NCBI RefSeq assembly: GCF_002217755.1 | Contig: NZ_BCFL01000039.1 | Coordinates: forward strand, 1 to 64,000 | From: Streptomyces hyaluromycini | GTDB taxonomy: Bacteria > Actinomycetota > Actinomycetes > Streptomycetales > Streptomycetaceae | Reading direction: 5' to 3' | Length of the DNA: 64,000 bases | Part shown: positions 28,129 through 36,778 of the stretch, one piece after another | Layout of the letters: the number at the start of each line of letters is the position of its first letter | Numbering within the stretch: the stretch's first letter is position 1 | The notes under the pieces: model-generated | What the model was told of the DNA's origin: nothing | The model's database searches: none | The model's input: the letters and a program-made list of their open reading frames with translations, nothing else | Made by a program: the position numbers and the translations under genes

Positions 28129-28551
28129 ATGCCGACGGAGACGGGCCGGGAACCGGCTGTTTTCGACATGGTCGACGAGTCCGACCTGATACGCGTCCGC
28201 AAGGTGCTGCGCACCGAGGCCGAGGCGACGGGGCTCAACCTGGTCGACACGACCAAGCTGATCACGGCGGGCAGCGAGCTGGCCCGCAACATACTCAACT
28301 ACGCGACCGGCGGCCGAGGCCGGATCAGGATCGAGCAGGTGTACCACCAGGGGAGACGCGGCGTGCGGGCCACGTTCGCGGACGACGGACCGGGCATCGA
28401 GGACATCGACCAGGCGATGACCGACGGGTTCAGCACCCGCGGAAGCATGGGTCTGGGGCTGCCCGGCGCCCGTCGTCTGGTGGACGACCTGACCCTGACA
28501 TCTGCTGCCGGTTCGGGTACGACCGTGGTGATCGTGAAATGGCAGCGGTGA
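28129..28551 (+). CDS. rsbT: RsbT-like serine/threonine switch kinase
   Basis: A 140-residue GHKL kinase. The ATP site shows the N box SELARNILNYATGG, the G1 box DDGPGIEDIDQAM and the glycine-rich lid STRGSMGLGLPGARRLVDD. RsbT phosphorylates RsbS and RsbR on stress, leaves the complex and switches on a partner output protein. The partner is probably the phosphatase encoded next, with which it overlaps. Order and length match RsbT exactly. Confidence 0.9.
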   Translation: MPTETGREPAVFDMVDESDLIRVRKVLRTEAEATGLNLVDTTKLITAGSELARNILNYATGGRGRIRIEQVYHQGRRGVRATFADDGPGIEDIDQAMTDGFSTRGSMGLGLPGARRLVDDLTLTSAAGSGTTVVIVKWQR

Positions 28552-29555
28552 GCGGGACCGAGCACCGGCTGTGTGCGATCAAGGCCGAGGAGGACGTCGG
28601 CGCGCTGCGCCGAACAGTGGCCCGGATGGCGGCAACCCAGGACGGACTGCGTCCAGGTACCGCCGAGCTGGTCGCCACCGAACTGGGTACCAACCTCGTC
28701 CGGCACACCGGCGCCGGCGGTCATGTGCTGGCCCGCAGGAGCGGAGACGGGATCGAACTGATCTCCGTGGACCGCGGTCCCGGCATGCCTGCCGGGACCC
28801 TCACCCGCGTTGCTGACACGTCGACCCCCCCGGTGTGGGGGCAGGGGCTGAAAGCGGGCCTGAACGTCGTGCGGCGGCACGCAGCCGAGTTCGACAGCTA
28901 CTCCACCCGGCGCGGCACGGTCGTCTACGCCCGGCTCGGCGCCTCGGTACCCGTCGACAACGGATGGCGTTCTGCGGGTGTCAACGTGCCGTACGGCGGT
29001 GACGGCGAGTCCGGTGACGCGTGGGCTGTCGTACCGGACCGCCGGCTGTCCGCCGTGGTCGTCGACGGTCTCGGGCACGGGCCGGCGGCCGCCGTCGCGG
29101 CTCATGCCGCGATCACAGTGTTCGAACGTGAGACGGTCGCCGATCCCGCCCGGTTCATCCAGCGTGCCCACGAGGCGATGCGAGCCACCAGGGGCGGGGT
29201 GCTGGGCGCCTGCCTGATCGACCCGGAGCGCGGCGAGCTGACCTTCGTGGCCGTCGGCAACATCACCGGACGGGTGCTCAACGGCGGTCGGGTCGTTCAT
29301 CTGCTGGACCGGCCGGGCACCCTCGGCACGCACCTCCCGGTCCCCACCACCCGCCCTCAGCAATGCCCGTGGGGAGCCGGCTCGACCCTGATCCTGACCT
29401 CGGACGGGATCCGCTCCGGCTGGAACCTCGACGACTACCCGGGCCTGCTGGAACATCACCCGGCGGTCATCGCCGCCGTAGTCCACCGTGACCACGGTCG
29501 GCCCACCGACGATGCCACGGTGCTCGTGGTCCGCGACACCCGTGACGCGGCATGA
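28539..29555 (+). CDS. GHKL-SpoIIE fusion phosphatase (RsbX-like)
   Basis: A 338-residue protein. An N-terminal anti-sigma-kinase-like GHKL domain (about residues 15-135; ATELGTNLVRHTGAGG and DRGPGM boxes) is fused to a SpoIIE phosphatase domain (about 145-335; VVVDGLGHGPAAAVAAHAA and DDATVLVV). Actinomycete stressosome operons often carry this type to reset RsbS and RsbR, like RsbX. ATG 28539 overlaps rsbT by 13 nt; GTG 28548 (4-nt overlap) is an equally possible start. The phosphatase half is short and lacks the GGDWFD motif, reading GDAWAVVPDRR instead. Confidence 0.82.
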   Translation: MAAVSGTEHRLCAIKAEEDVGALRRTVARMAATQDGLRPGTAELVATELGTNLVRHTGAGGHVLARRSGDGIELISVDRGPGMPAGTLTRVADTSTPPVWGQGLKAGLNVVRRHAAEFDSYSTRRGTVVYARLGASVPVDNGWRSAGVNVPYGGDGESGDAWAVVPDRRLSAVVVDGLGHGPAAAVAAHAAITVFERETVADPARFIQRAHEAMRATRGGVLGACLIDPERGELTFVAVGNITGRVLNGGRVVHLLDRPGTLGTHLPVPTTRPQQCPWGAGSTLILTSDGIRSGWNLDDYPGLLEHHPAVIAAVVHRDHGRPTDDATVLVVRDTRDAA

Positions 29556-30805
29556 TGGACCAGGCTCAGCTCATCTCAGGCGAAGGACGATCAGGCATGG
29601 GAAACCCGGGAAGCCTCCGCCCGTATGACGGCTCGGACGCCTCGGCCCACGACGCCTCGGCCCGCGACGCCGGCCCACAGGCCGAGTCGACACGCCAAGC
29701 ACTTCTGATCACCGAACTGCGCCAGGAGCTGGAGGACACCAACCGGGGCCTGATCGCCCTGCACACGGAGCTGGAGAACGTCCGGCTGGCCGAGGCTCAG
29801 CTCGCGGCCATCGTGACCGCGTCCGACGACGCGATGGTCGCCCTGGACACCGACTGCCGTGTCCAGACCTGGAACCCGGGAGCGCAGCGCCTGCTCGGCC
29901 ATGCCCAGCAACACGTCGTCGGGCAACCGGTCGACATCCTCATGCCTGACGCGGCACGGGCGGCGTTCCGTACGGCGATGGAGCAGATCCGGTCCGACCG
30001 GCGTGCCCACTCCCACCAGAGCCGCTGGCGCCGCGCGGACCGTACCGAAGTCGACGTGGCTGTCGGTGTGTCGGCGATGCGCGACGCCGACGGCATCCTG
30101 ATCGGCTACTGCGCCACGGCCCGTGACATCACCCACGAGCTCGCCGCCCAGGCCGAACTGGCCGCCGCCCGGGCCGACCGCGAAGTGATGGCCGAACGCG
30201 ACCGCATCGCCCGTGACCTGCACGACATGGTCATCCAGCGGGTGTTCGGCGCCGGACTCGCCCTGCAGGGGACCGCCGTCCGGCTTTCCGGTCCCGACGC
30301 CGACCGCATCCACACCGTCATCGACGAACTCGACGCCACCATCGGTGAGTTGCGCACCGCAATTTTCGACCTCCATCAGCCCAACCAGAAGGCCGCCAGC
30401 CTCCGGGCCCAGATCCTCGACGAAACCGGCGTCGCGCATGACCGCCTCGGCTTCGCGCCCACCGTTCAGTTCGACGGCCCCGTGGACGCCGCGCTTCCCG
30501 ACGCGACCGCGGCTCACCTGCTCGCCGTGCTGCGCGAGGCCTTGTCCAACGCCGCACGTCATGCCCACGCGTCCGCCGTCACGGTCTCCGTCACCGTCCA
30601 GGCAGGCGTGGCCCTGCTGCTGGAGGTCACCGACAACGGCCGTGGTCTGGACCCGGCAGTCACCCGCAGCAGCGGCCTGACCAACCTGCGCCGCCGCGCG
30701 GAGAAGCTGGGCGGTACCTTCCAGATCACGAGTCCCCCCACCGGCGGTACCCACCTGCGCTGGCGCATCCCCCTGTCCACGGCCGACTCGGCACGTACCT
30801 CCTGA
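29552..30805 (+). CDS. DevS-like PAS sensor histidine kinase
   Basis: A 417-residue cytoplasmic kinase. A flexible N-terminus leads into a coiled coil (about residues 48-80), a PAS domain (about 82-195), a HisKA_3 dimerisation region and a GHKL ATP domain (about 320-412). The phospho-acceptor is His224 in RDRIARDLHDMVIQRVFG, which closely matches the DevS/DosS/DosT box. The ATP domain shows ALSNAARHAHA, DNGRGLD and GLTNLRRRAEKLGG. It lacks the two GAF haem domains of DevS. The ATG overlaps the previous stop. No response regulator is adjacent, so its partner (a NarL/DevR type) is elsewhere. Confidence 0.87.
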   Translation: MMDQAQLISGEGRSGMGNPGSLRPYDGSDASAHDASARDAGPQAESTRQALLITELRQELEDTNRGLIALHTELENVRLAEAQLAAIVTASDDAMVALDTDCRVQTWNPGAQRLLGHAQQHVVGQPVDILMPDAARAAFRTAMEQIRSDRRAHSHQSRWRRADRTEVDVAVGVSAMRDADGILIGYCATARDITHELAAQAELAAARADREVMAERDRIARDLHDMVIQRVFGAGLALQGTAVRLSGPDADRIHTVIDELDATIGELRTAIFDLHQPNQKAASLRAQILDETGVAHDRLGFAPTVQFDGPVDAALPDATAAHLLAVLREALSNAARHAHASAVTVSVTVQAGVALLLEVTDNGRGLDPAVTRSSGLTNLRRRAEKLGGTFQITSPPTGGTHLRWRIPLSTADSARTS

Positions 30806-30907
30806 CGTTCGGACCACGCCTCCCGCTTGGCCGACGGCGGAAGGGGAAGCGGTCGAGGCGAGCCCGTCTCTGTTTCCACGCCCCACCACGGCTGCGACCG
30901 GAGAGGG

Positions 30908-30943
30908 GGGACCTTCGGCCCTGCTTGTGGAGACCTTCGGCCG
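30908..30943. promoter_or_regulatory. Tandem dormancy-type boxes
   Basis: GGGACCTTCGGCCC (30908-30921) and GAGACCTTCGGCCG (30930-30943), centres 22 bp apart. The first differs from the DosR core GGGACTTTAGTCCC mainly in the middle. They lie between the histidine kinase stop and the radical SAM remnant, which begins about 220 bp further on. Confidence 0.6.
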
Positions 30944-31163
30944 CCGCGCCGAGCAGCACCGCCGGAGGATCCTGAGGGCGACCGATCCGGAGGTTTCCCG
31001 TGCGCGACCACGTCGACCGCCCTCAAGGCCGATGCCACCACCGTCACTCGTGGTGGGTGCCGTCGCACCCGGTCCGGTCCGGTCACCGTCCGGCCGCCCT
31101 CACCGTCTGCCCTGATACCGAGGCGGCCGGACACAGCACAGGTGCGCCGGGAAGGGCCGCGCG

Positions 31164-31889
31164 ATGAGCACCGACACGGTGGCCGTGCGCCGCCGTCGGC
31201 GACACGACGCGGCCGACCGGCCGTTCACCGTCGTCTGGGAGCCCACCCGGGGCAGGCGGCGCGACCGCGGCGAGCCTGCCCCCGACCACTGCCGACGAGA
31301 GCTGGACACCGCGGCCGCCGAGGACCATGTGGCGGCACTCGGGCTCGGCGGGCTCTACCGGGAGTTGACCGACAGGGCGGCCGTCCTGGGCCTGGACTCG
31401 GACCGGCGTCGGACTCGTCGGCCGCCTTTGGAAGGCGACCCCGTCCGGGAGTGTGTCTTCGTCTCGCATACCGGCAGTGTTCACCCCAGCGGCTCGCTCC
31501 CGGTGAGCGCGCGGAACGTGCGTGAAAGGTCTTTGATGTCGATGTACCGGACCTCGCCGCTCTTCACGGGCCTGAGAGCCGACGGCATGCTCGGCGGCCG
31601 ATGCGGCCGGTGCGAGTTCCGCCGCGTCTGCGGCGGCTCCCGCTCCCGGGCCCACCACGGCACCGGCAATCCGTTCGCCGAGGAGCCCTTGTGCCGCAAC
31701 GCTCCCGGTTCCTTCCCGTACCAGCGCGAGGTGGCGGCACTGCTGTGCGCCGGAGAGCCGGCGGAGCCGGAGAGCGTGCCCGGTCCCTCCGCCGCCCGGG
31801 ACGGCGAGGACCGTCGTACACCGGAACACCCGTCGGCTCCCTCGCTGTGGCATCGGTGGCTGGCGCCTCATCCGGGACACGACCTGTGA
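31164..31889 (+). pseudogene. Radical SAM/SPASM protein with the catalytic core deleted
   Basis: Open frame of 241 codons with a convincing C-terminal half: FVSHTGSVHPSGSLPVSARN, MYRTSPLFTGLR, then the SPASM-like cysteines GRCGRCEFRRVCGGSRSRA and PLC. This is the haem-synthesis/TIGR04053-like radical SAM tail. The N-terminus keeps RPFTVVWEPTR, where functional relatives continue into the CxxxCxxC cluster motif. Here that motif and most of the TIM barrel (about 200 residues) are gone. It cannot bind the SAM cluster, so it is probably a dead gene kept in frame. Confidence 0.7.
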
Positions 31890-31911
31890 GCATGAAGAAC
31901 GAGGAGGCATC

Positions 31912-32943
31912 ATGGGTACCCAAGTCCTGCCGGACGCAGCCGTCATGGAGTCGCTGCTCTCGGCGGCCGTCATGGCTCCGTCGATCCACAACACGCAGCC
32001 CTGGCGATTCCGTCTGGACCCCGTCGGCCAGGTCCTGGAAGTCCATTCCGCACCAGGGCGCACTCTGCCGTTGACCGACCCGGTGCACCGTGCCCAGTTC
32101 CTGTCGGTGGGTGCGGCGGTCTTCAACATCCGGCTGGCGGCCGTTCACCAGGGCCGGCGGCCCGAGGTGACCCTGTTGCCGGACCCGCAAGTGCCCGGGC
32201 TACTGGCCGCCGTCCGGCTGACCGGACCGCTCGCCGCGGACGAACGGACCTCCGGTGACGGCCTCTACGAGGCGATTGCGCGGCGGCACACGAGCCGGCT
32301 GCCGTTCACCGGACGATCGGTACCCGAGCCGGTGGTGGCGGAGATGACGGCCGCCGCGCATTCCGCGGGCGCCCGGCTGCATGTGCCGGACTTCGCCGGG
32401 ACGCGGCGGCTGCTGGGCCTGACCACCACGGCCGAAGCACGCAACAACGACACTCCCGCGCGCACCGCCGAAACCCGCTCGTGGCTCACCGCCCCGGGAG
32501 CGGTCGCACCCTACGGCATCCCCGTCACCGCCCTGGGACCGCCCGACGCCGCAGGCCGGATGCCGATGCGTGACTTCACCGGCGGTCCGCCCGTCCCCCG
32601 GCCGCCGGCACTCTGGTTCGAACGTCACGTTCAGCTCGCCTTGCTGTGGACGAGCCACGACCGGCGGGAGGACTGGCTGCGCGCGGGCCAGGCACTGCAG
32701 TACGTCCTGCTCACGGCCACCGCCCGAGGGCTGCGTACGTCGCTCCTGCATCAGGCCATGGAATGGCCTGAGCTACGGTCCGCGGCAGCACTGCCGGGGG
32801 TCAAACGGTGTCACCCGCAGCTACTGATCCGGTTCGGCTACGGTCCGGACGGCGGCAGCACACCACGGGCCGCCGGCGTGCTGAGGTGCGCCACCCGACC
32901 GCATTCGCACGAGCCTGACCGACGGCACCCGTCCGAGGATTGA
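31912..32943 (+). CDS. Acg family FMN-binding nitroreductase-like protein
   Basis: A 343-residue protein of the Acg/Rv2032 family, two nitroreductase folds fused in one chain. The signature AAVMAPSIHNTQPWRF lies at residues 18-33. IARRHTSRLPF and a C-terminal DWLRAGQALQYVLLTATARG complete it. M. tuberculosis homologues (Rv2032, Rv3131, Rv3127) are DosR-controlled; their substrate is unknown and Acg may store FMN. GAGGAGG precedes the ATG. It follows the radical SAM remnant by 22 bp, so they were likely one operon under the boxes at 30908. Confidence 0.85.
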   Translation: MGTQVLPDAAVMESLLSAAVMAPSIHNTQPWRFRLDPVGQVLEVHSAPGRTLPLTDPVHRAQFLSVGAAVFNIRLAAVHQGRRPEVTLLPDPQVPGLLAAVRLTGPLAADERTSGDGLYEAIARRHTSRLPFTGRSVPEPVVAEMTAAAHSAGARLHVPDFAGTRRLLGLTTTAEARNNDTPARTAETRSWLTAPGAVAPYGIPVTALGPPDAAGRMPMRDFTGGPPVPRPPALWFERHVQLALLWTSHDRREDWLRAGQALQYVLLTATARGLRTSLLHQAMEWPELRSAAALPGVKRCHPQLLIRFGYGPDGGSTPRAAGVLRCATRPHSHEPDRRHPSED

Positions 32944-33035
32944 TCGTCTGCTCGGCGACAGCACAGCCGGGCCGGCGGGGCGCGAAGGTGGTGATGTCCG
33001 GCTGACGACTCCGGCCCCGGACCGTGTGGCCGGTG

Positions 33036-33485
33036 TCAGCCGTCCGGCGCCTGCTCCGGTGGGGTCTCAGGAGACTCCGGGCGCCCCAGTTCCCGCCCGG
33101 TGATCATCTCGGAATCGATCCGGACGAACACCGGATCCCGTGTCGGCATCCATGAGCGGGGGCCGGTCTGTGACAGCCGCGCGTGTTCCGCGGAGCCGCT
33201 CACCACGGTGGCCCGTCCGGTGACGACCACACTCCAGCCGGACCGGTTCTCGGCATCGAAGTCATCCGCCTCGAAGGCGACCACGACGCCTTCGACGGCA
33301 CGGACCAGTTCTGACTCCGAGGCGGTGCACAGCAGCACCGAGGAATCCGCGTCCAGCGAGAAGTTGACCGGGAGGACTGCGGGCAGCGCCTGCCGGGTGT
33401 AGACCACGCGGCCGACCGGCACCTTGGCGAGCAGGCGCAGGCACTCCTGGCGGTCGAGTACGCGAAAGTCGTCGTCCCGGGGCAT
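33036..33485 (-). CDS. Pyridoxamine 5'-phosphate oxidase-fold protein
   Basis: A 149-residue split-barrel flavin-binding protein. The N-terminal LDRQECLRLLAKVPVGRVVYT and ALPAVLPVNFSLD strands, then VVAFEADDFDAENRSGWSVVVTG, are typical of the PPOX (Pyridox_ox_2) class common in actinomycete dormancy regions. The cofactor could be FMN, F420 or haem. GAGGAGG precedes ATG 33485, and a perfect 14-bp box lies 36 bp upstream. It converges with the nitroreductase. Confidence 0.85.
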   Translation of the reverse strand: MPRDDDFRVLDRQECLRLLAKVPVGRVVYTRQALPAVLPVNFSLDADSSVLLCTASESELVRAVEGVVVAFEADDFDAENRSGWSVVVTGRATVVSGSAEHARLSQTGPRSWMPTRDPVFVRIDSEMITGRELGRPESPETPPEQAPDG

Positions 33486-33520
33486 CTGGCCATCCTCCTC
33501 GTACCGCGGGCATGGATGTA

Positions 33521-33534
33521 GGGCCGACCGGCCC
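33521..33534. promoter_or_regulatory. Dormancy-type box before the PPOX gene
   Basis: GGGCCGACCGGCCC, perfect arms (GGGCC/GGCCC), 36 bp upstream of the leftward PPOX start: the shortest box-to-gene distance in the set. Confidence 0.6.
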
Positions 33535-33735
33535 TTTCGCCAGAGCTGCTCGGGGGCTGCTCGGCCCGTGCTCAGGGGGCGTCCGCCCGCGCGTGGGTAC
33601 CCAGGTGCTCACAGGCGAATCCGCATGCGCACGGCACGTGCACGGCAGGGGATGGGTGGACGGCATGGCCCTGCCGTCGAAGGCAGGGACGGGCAGTTCT
33701 GCGCCGGTCGTCCTGAGCCCGGGTGCCCGAAGCCG

Positions 33736-36159
33736 TCAGGTGTCTCGTTCCGTCAGTTCTATCTCGGCCCAGATGGTCTTGCCGGTGGGCTGGTGGCGGG
33801 TGCCCCAGCGGTGGGCGAGCTGGGCGATGAGCAGCAGGCCGCGGCCGCCCTCGTCGTAGGTGCGGGCGCGGCGCAGGTGCGGTGCGGTGCCGCTGGCGTC
33901 GGAGACCTCGCAGAGCAGTGTGGTCCCCCGGATCAGCCGGAGCTGGACGGGCGGTTGCCCGTAGCGGATGGCGTTCGTGACGAGTTCGCTGACCACCAGC
34001 TCGGCCGTGAACGCCACGTCCGGCAGGTGCCAGGCGTCCAGCCGGGCCAGCACCTGTGCCCGGGCGTCGGCGACCACGGCCGGATCGGAGGGCAGGTCCC
34101 AGGTGGCGACCTGGTCGGCGTCGAGCGCCCGGGTGCGCGCGACGAGCAGGGCGACGTCGTCCTCGGGCTGCGCAGGCAGCAGACTCCGGATCACCTCGTC
34201 GCAGAGAGTTTCCAGAGGCCGGGAGACGGGCTGGTCAAGGCATTGGAGCAGCCGAGCCTGCCCCTTGCCCAGGTCGTGCTCGGCGCCCTGGAGCAGGCCG
34301 TCGGTGTACAGCGCCAGGAGGCTGCCGGGGGGCAGTTCCCACTCGACCGTCTCGAAGGGCAGCCCTCCCACACCCAGCGGCGGGCCGGGCGGCACATCGA
34401 CGAGCTCCGCCGGTCTGTCCGTCCTGGCGACGGCGGGCGGCGGATGGCCCGCGCTGGCGGCCGTGCACCGGCGGGAGACCGGGTCGTAGACCACGTACAG
34501 GCAGGTGGCGATGACATCGGCGGCGATGGCGAGGTCGGACTCGTGGTCCGCGGTGCTCTCCTCCTCGGCGGCCAGGAGGGTGACCAGGTCGTCGAGGTGG
34601 GTGAGCAGTTCGTCGGCGGGAAGCTCGACGTCGGCCAGGGTGCGCACCGCGGTCCGCAGCCGTCCCATGGTGGCCGACGCCCGCAGTCCGTGGCCCACCA
34701 CGTCGCCCGCCACCAGCGCGACCCGGGCGCCGGAGAGCGGGATCACGTCGAACCAGTCGCCGCCCAGCCCGGCCCGGGTCCGGGCCGGGAGGTAGCGGTG
34801 GGCCACCTCGACCGCGTCCTGGGCCGAGATCCGCCGGGGCAGGAGGCTGCGCTGCAGGGCCAGCGCGGTGCCGCGTTCGAGGGTGTAGCGGCGGGCGTTG
34901 TCCACGGCCACGGCGGCGCGAGCGGCGATCTCCTCGGCCAGCAGCAGGTCGTCGTGGGTGAACGGGTCCTCGCGCCGGTGCCGGACGAGGACCGCCACGC
35001 CGAGGGTGATGCCGCGGGCGCGCAGCGGAATGACCATGAGGGAGTGGATGCCGAACCTGCGGACCACTGCCGCCCGCCCGGGATCGGCTTGTACCCAGCC
35101 TCTGGTCGCCTCGTCCTGGGTGCTGTGCAGCGAGGATGTGCCGGTGGCCAGGCAGCGGACGGGGGGTGCGGAGGAGGGGTAGTCGTCCACGTCTCCGGGC
35201 TCGATCAACGCTTCGGGCATACCGGGCAGGATCGACTGCTGCGCCGCACGCCGCAGCGGGACCGCGCCCGTCGTGGAAGGCTTCGGCTCGACTCCGCGGA
35301 ACAGGGAGTCGAGCAGGTCGATGGTGACGAAGTCGGCGAACCGGCCCACCGCGAAGTCGGCCATCTCCTGCGCCGTGCGCATCACGTCCAGGGTGCTCCC
35401 CACCTGTGCGCTGACGTCGTTCAGCAGTGCGAGCCGCTCCCTGGCCAGGTACTGCTCGCTGACGTCGAGCGCGGAGACCTCCACGTGCCGCACCTGCCCG
35501 GCCGGTGTGACGAGCGGGGACACGGTGACGGACCAGACCTTCTCCGACGCGTCCGGCCGGGCTCTGCCCCGCACATGGAAGCGCTCGGCCTCGCCCGACA
35601 CGAGCACCCGTCCCATGCCGTCCTCGACCCGGCTGCAGAGGTGGGGCGGCAGGATCTCGGTGACGCGCCGACCGCGCATCCATTCCTCGCCCAGCCCGAG
35701 CTCACGTGCGGCACCGGAGCTCGCCCGCACGGCCCGCAGCTCGGCGTCGTACACCATCACGGGCAGATGGCACTGCGCGAACGCCTCGTACGCCGTCACC
35801 AGGTCCGGCCGGGACCGTTCCGGTGGCGTCACGATGAGGACCCGCTGGGCGTGGCCTCGGTGGTTGACCGACGGATACACCCGCACCTGTGCCTCCACGG
35901 CCCGGCCGTCCCGATGCCGGAGCAGGGCCTCTGCGACGTGCGTGCCGAGGGCCGGAGGGCCGTCCTCGCTCCCCGCTTCCGAGACGATCAGACGGCTGAC
36001 GGGGCTGCCGACGACCTCCTGACAGGAGTAGCCGAGCAGGCGCTCGGCACCGGGACTCCATCCCGTCACGACTCCCCGGTCGTCGACGACCGCCGTGGCC
36101 GAGTCCACCGGATCGGGCGGTGTGCCCGGGTTCCCGCTTGATGGGATGGCATCGCGCAT
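33736..36159 (-). CDS. PAS-PAS-GAF-SpoIIE phosphatase with C-terminal anti-sigma kinase
   Basis: An 807-residue regulator. Two PAS-like domains come first (about residues 15-120, with GVVTGWSPGAERLLGYS, and 125-240). A GAF domain (about 260-430) follows, then a SpoIIE phosphatase domain (about 455-665; GLGGDWFDVIPLSGA, VAGDVVGHGLRASATMG, YTDGLLQG, DDVALLVARTR). The C-terminal GHKL domain (about 680-800) has VVSELVTNAIRYG and EGGRGLLLIAQLA. The last two domains give both phosphatase and kinase activity towards a sigma-factor switch. ATG 36159 is picked because the PAS fold begins soon after; 36309 in the same frame is possible but has no good ribosome site. Confidence 0.85.
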   Translation of the reverse strand: MRDAIPSSGNPGTPPDPVDSATAVVDDRGVVTGWSPGAERLLGYSCQEVVGSPVSRLIVSEAGSEDGPPALGTHVAEALLRHRDGRAVEAQVRVYPSVNHRGHAQRVLIVTPPERSRPDLVTAYEAFAQCHLPVMVYDAELRAVRASSGAARELGLGEEWMRGRRVTEILPPHLCSRVEDGMGRVLVSGEAERFHVRGRARPDASEKVWSVTVSPLVTPAGQVRHVEVSALDVSEQYLARERLALLNDVSAQVGSTLDVMRTAQEMADFAVGRFADFVTIDLLDSLFRGVEPKPSTTGAVPLRRAAQQSILPGMPEALIEPGDVDDYPSSAPPVRCLATGTSSLHSTQDEATRGWVQADPGRAAVVRRFGIHSLMVIPLRARGITLGVAVLVRHRREDPFTHDDLLLAEEIAARAAVAVDNARRYTLERGTALALQRSLLPRRISAQDAVEVAHRYLPARTRAGLGGDWFDVIPLSGARVALVAGDVVGHGLRASATMGRLRTAVRTLADVELPADELLTHLDDLVTLLAAEEESTADHESDLAIAADVIATCLYVVYDPVSRRCTAASAGHPPPAVARTDRPAELVDVPPGPPLGVGGLPFETVEWELPPGSLLALYTDGLLQGAEHDLGKGQARLLQCLDQPVSRPLETLCDEVIRSLLPAQPEDDVALLVARTRALDADQVATWDLPSDPAVVADARAQVLARLDAWHLPDVAFTAELVVSELVTNAIRYGQPPVQLRLIRGTTLLCEVSDASGTAPHLRRARTYDEGGRGLLLIAQLAHRWGTRHQPTGKTIWAEIELTERDT

Positions 36160-36778
36160 GTCGGTCACCGCCCGTTCTGCCGGCTCGGCCACCGTGGCCC
36201 CGGACGAGCGCCAGGAGGTCACGGAGCGCCCGAGGCGACCGGTCCTCGCCACGTCGGCCTCGTACCTCGCTTCTATCGTTCTCCACTCGCTCCCGCGCGT
36301 CACTTCCATCGTTCATCGCAGCCTTCGCGCGTCATGCGGGACAAGTCCGGACACGTCCAGCCCCTGGAAGGCCGGCAGAGGCATGCAGCCAGGAGGCGGC
36401 GACGGTTCTCGGCCCACCGTGACAGCTTGGTCACCGTGTGTGCTGGTGCGGGGGCGGAATGGTCACGGAGAGTGAGGAAGGCCCATGAGCTCGCTCTGCT
36501 TGGACGAAACCACTGGTACAGCAGCGGAAGTCGTCTCACCGGCTCTCCACCGCGTAGCCACCGGCGCGCGATGAGCACGTGGCTGTGCCCCGGGACCACA
36601 CGGCCTCGCGGCAAGGGGCCGAACGACGCATCGGCGGGGCCTGCGGCCCCTGCCGACGGCGGCGGGGCGGGGCCAGCATCGTCTGCGGAACCGCCGTGTG
36701 TCCCGGCGAGCCGTCATGAGGCGATCACGGCACTCGGCGGCCCCTTCCACCGTGCAAGGGAGCAGAAGGGAACGGGAC
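36160..36778. other. Long intergenic region with a degenerate box
   Basis: About 620 bp without a convincing gene. GGGCCGAACGACGC (36616-36629) matches the dormancy box at 12 of 14 positions and lies 150 bp before the universal stress gene. CGTGAC-agcttg-GTCACC near 36425-36442 is a small inverted repeat of unknown meaning. A 29-codon frame with a GGAAGG site starts at 36485 but nothing supports it further. Confidence 0.45.

Noticed and set aside
36485-36574. A 29-codon ORF with a GGAAGG site
   Set aside because: Too short, no conserved-looking features, no box at the usual distance; could be chance.
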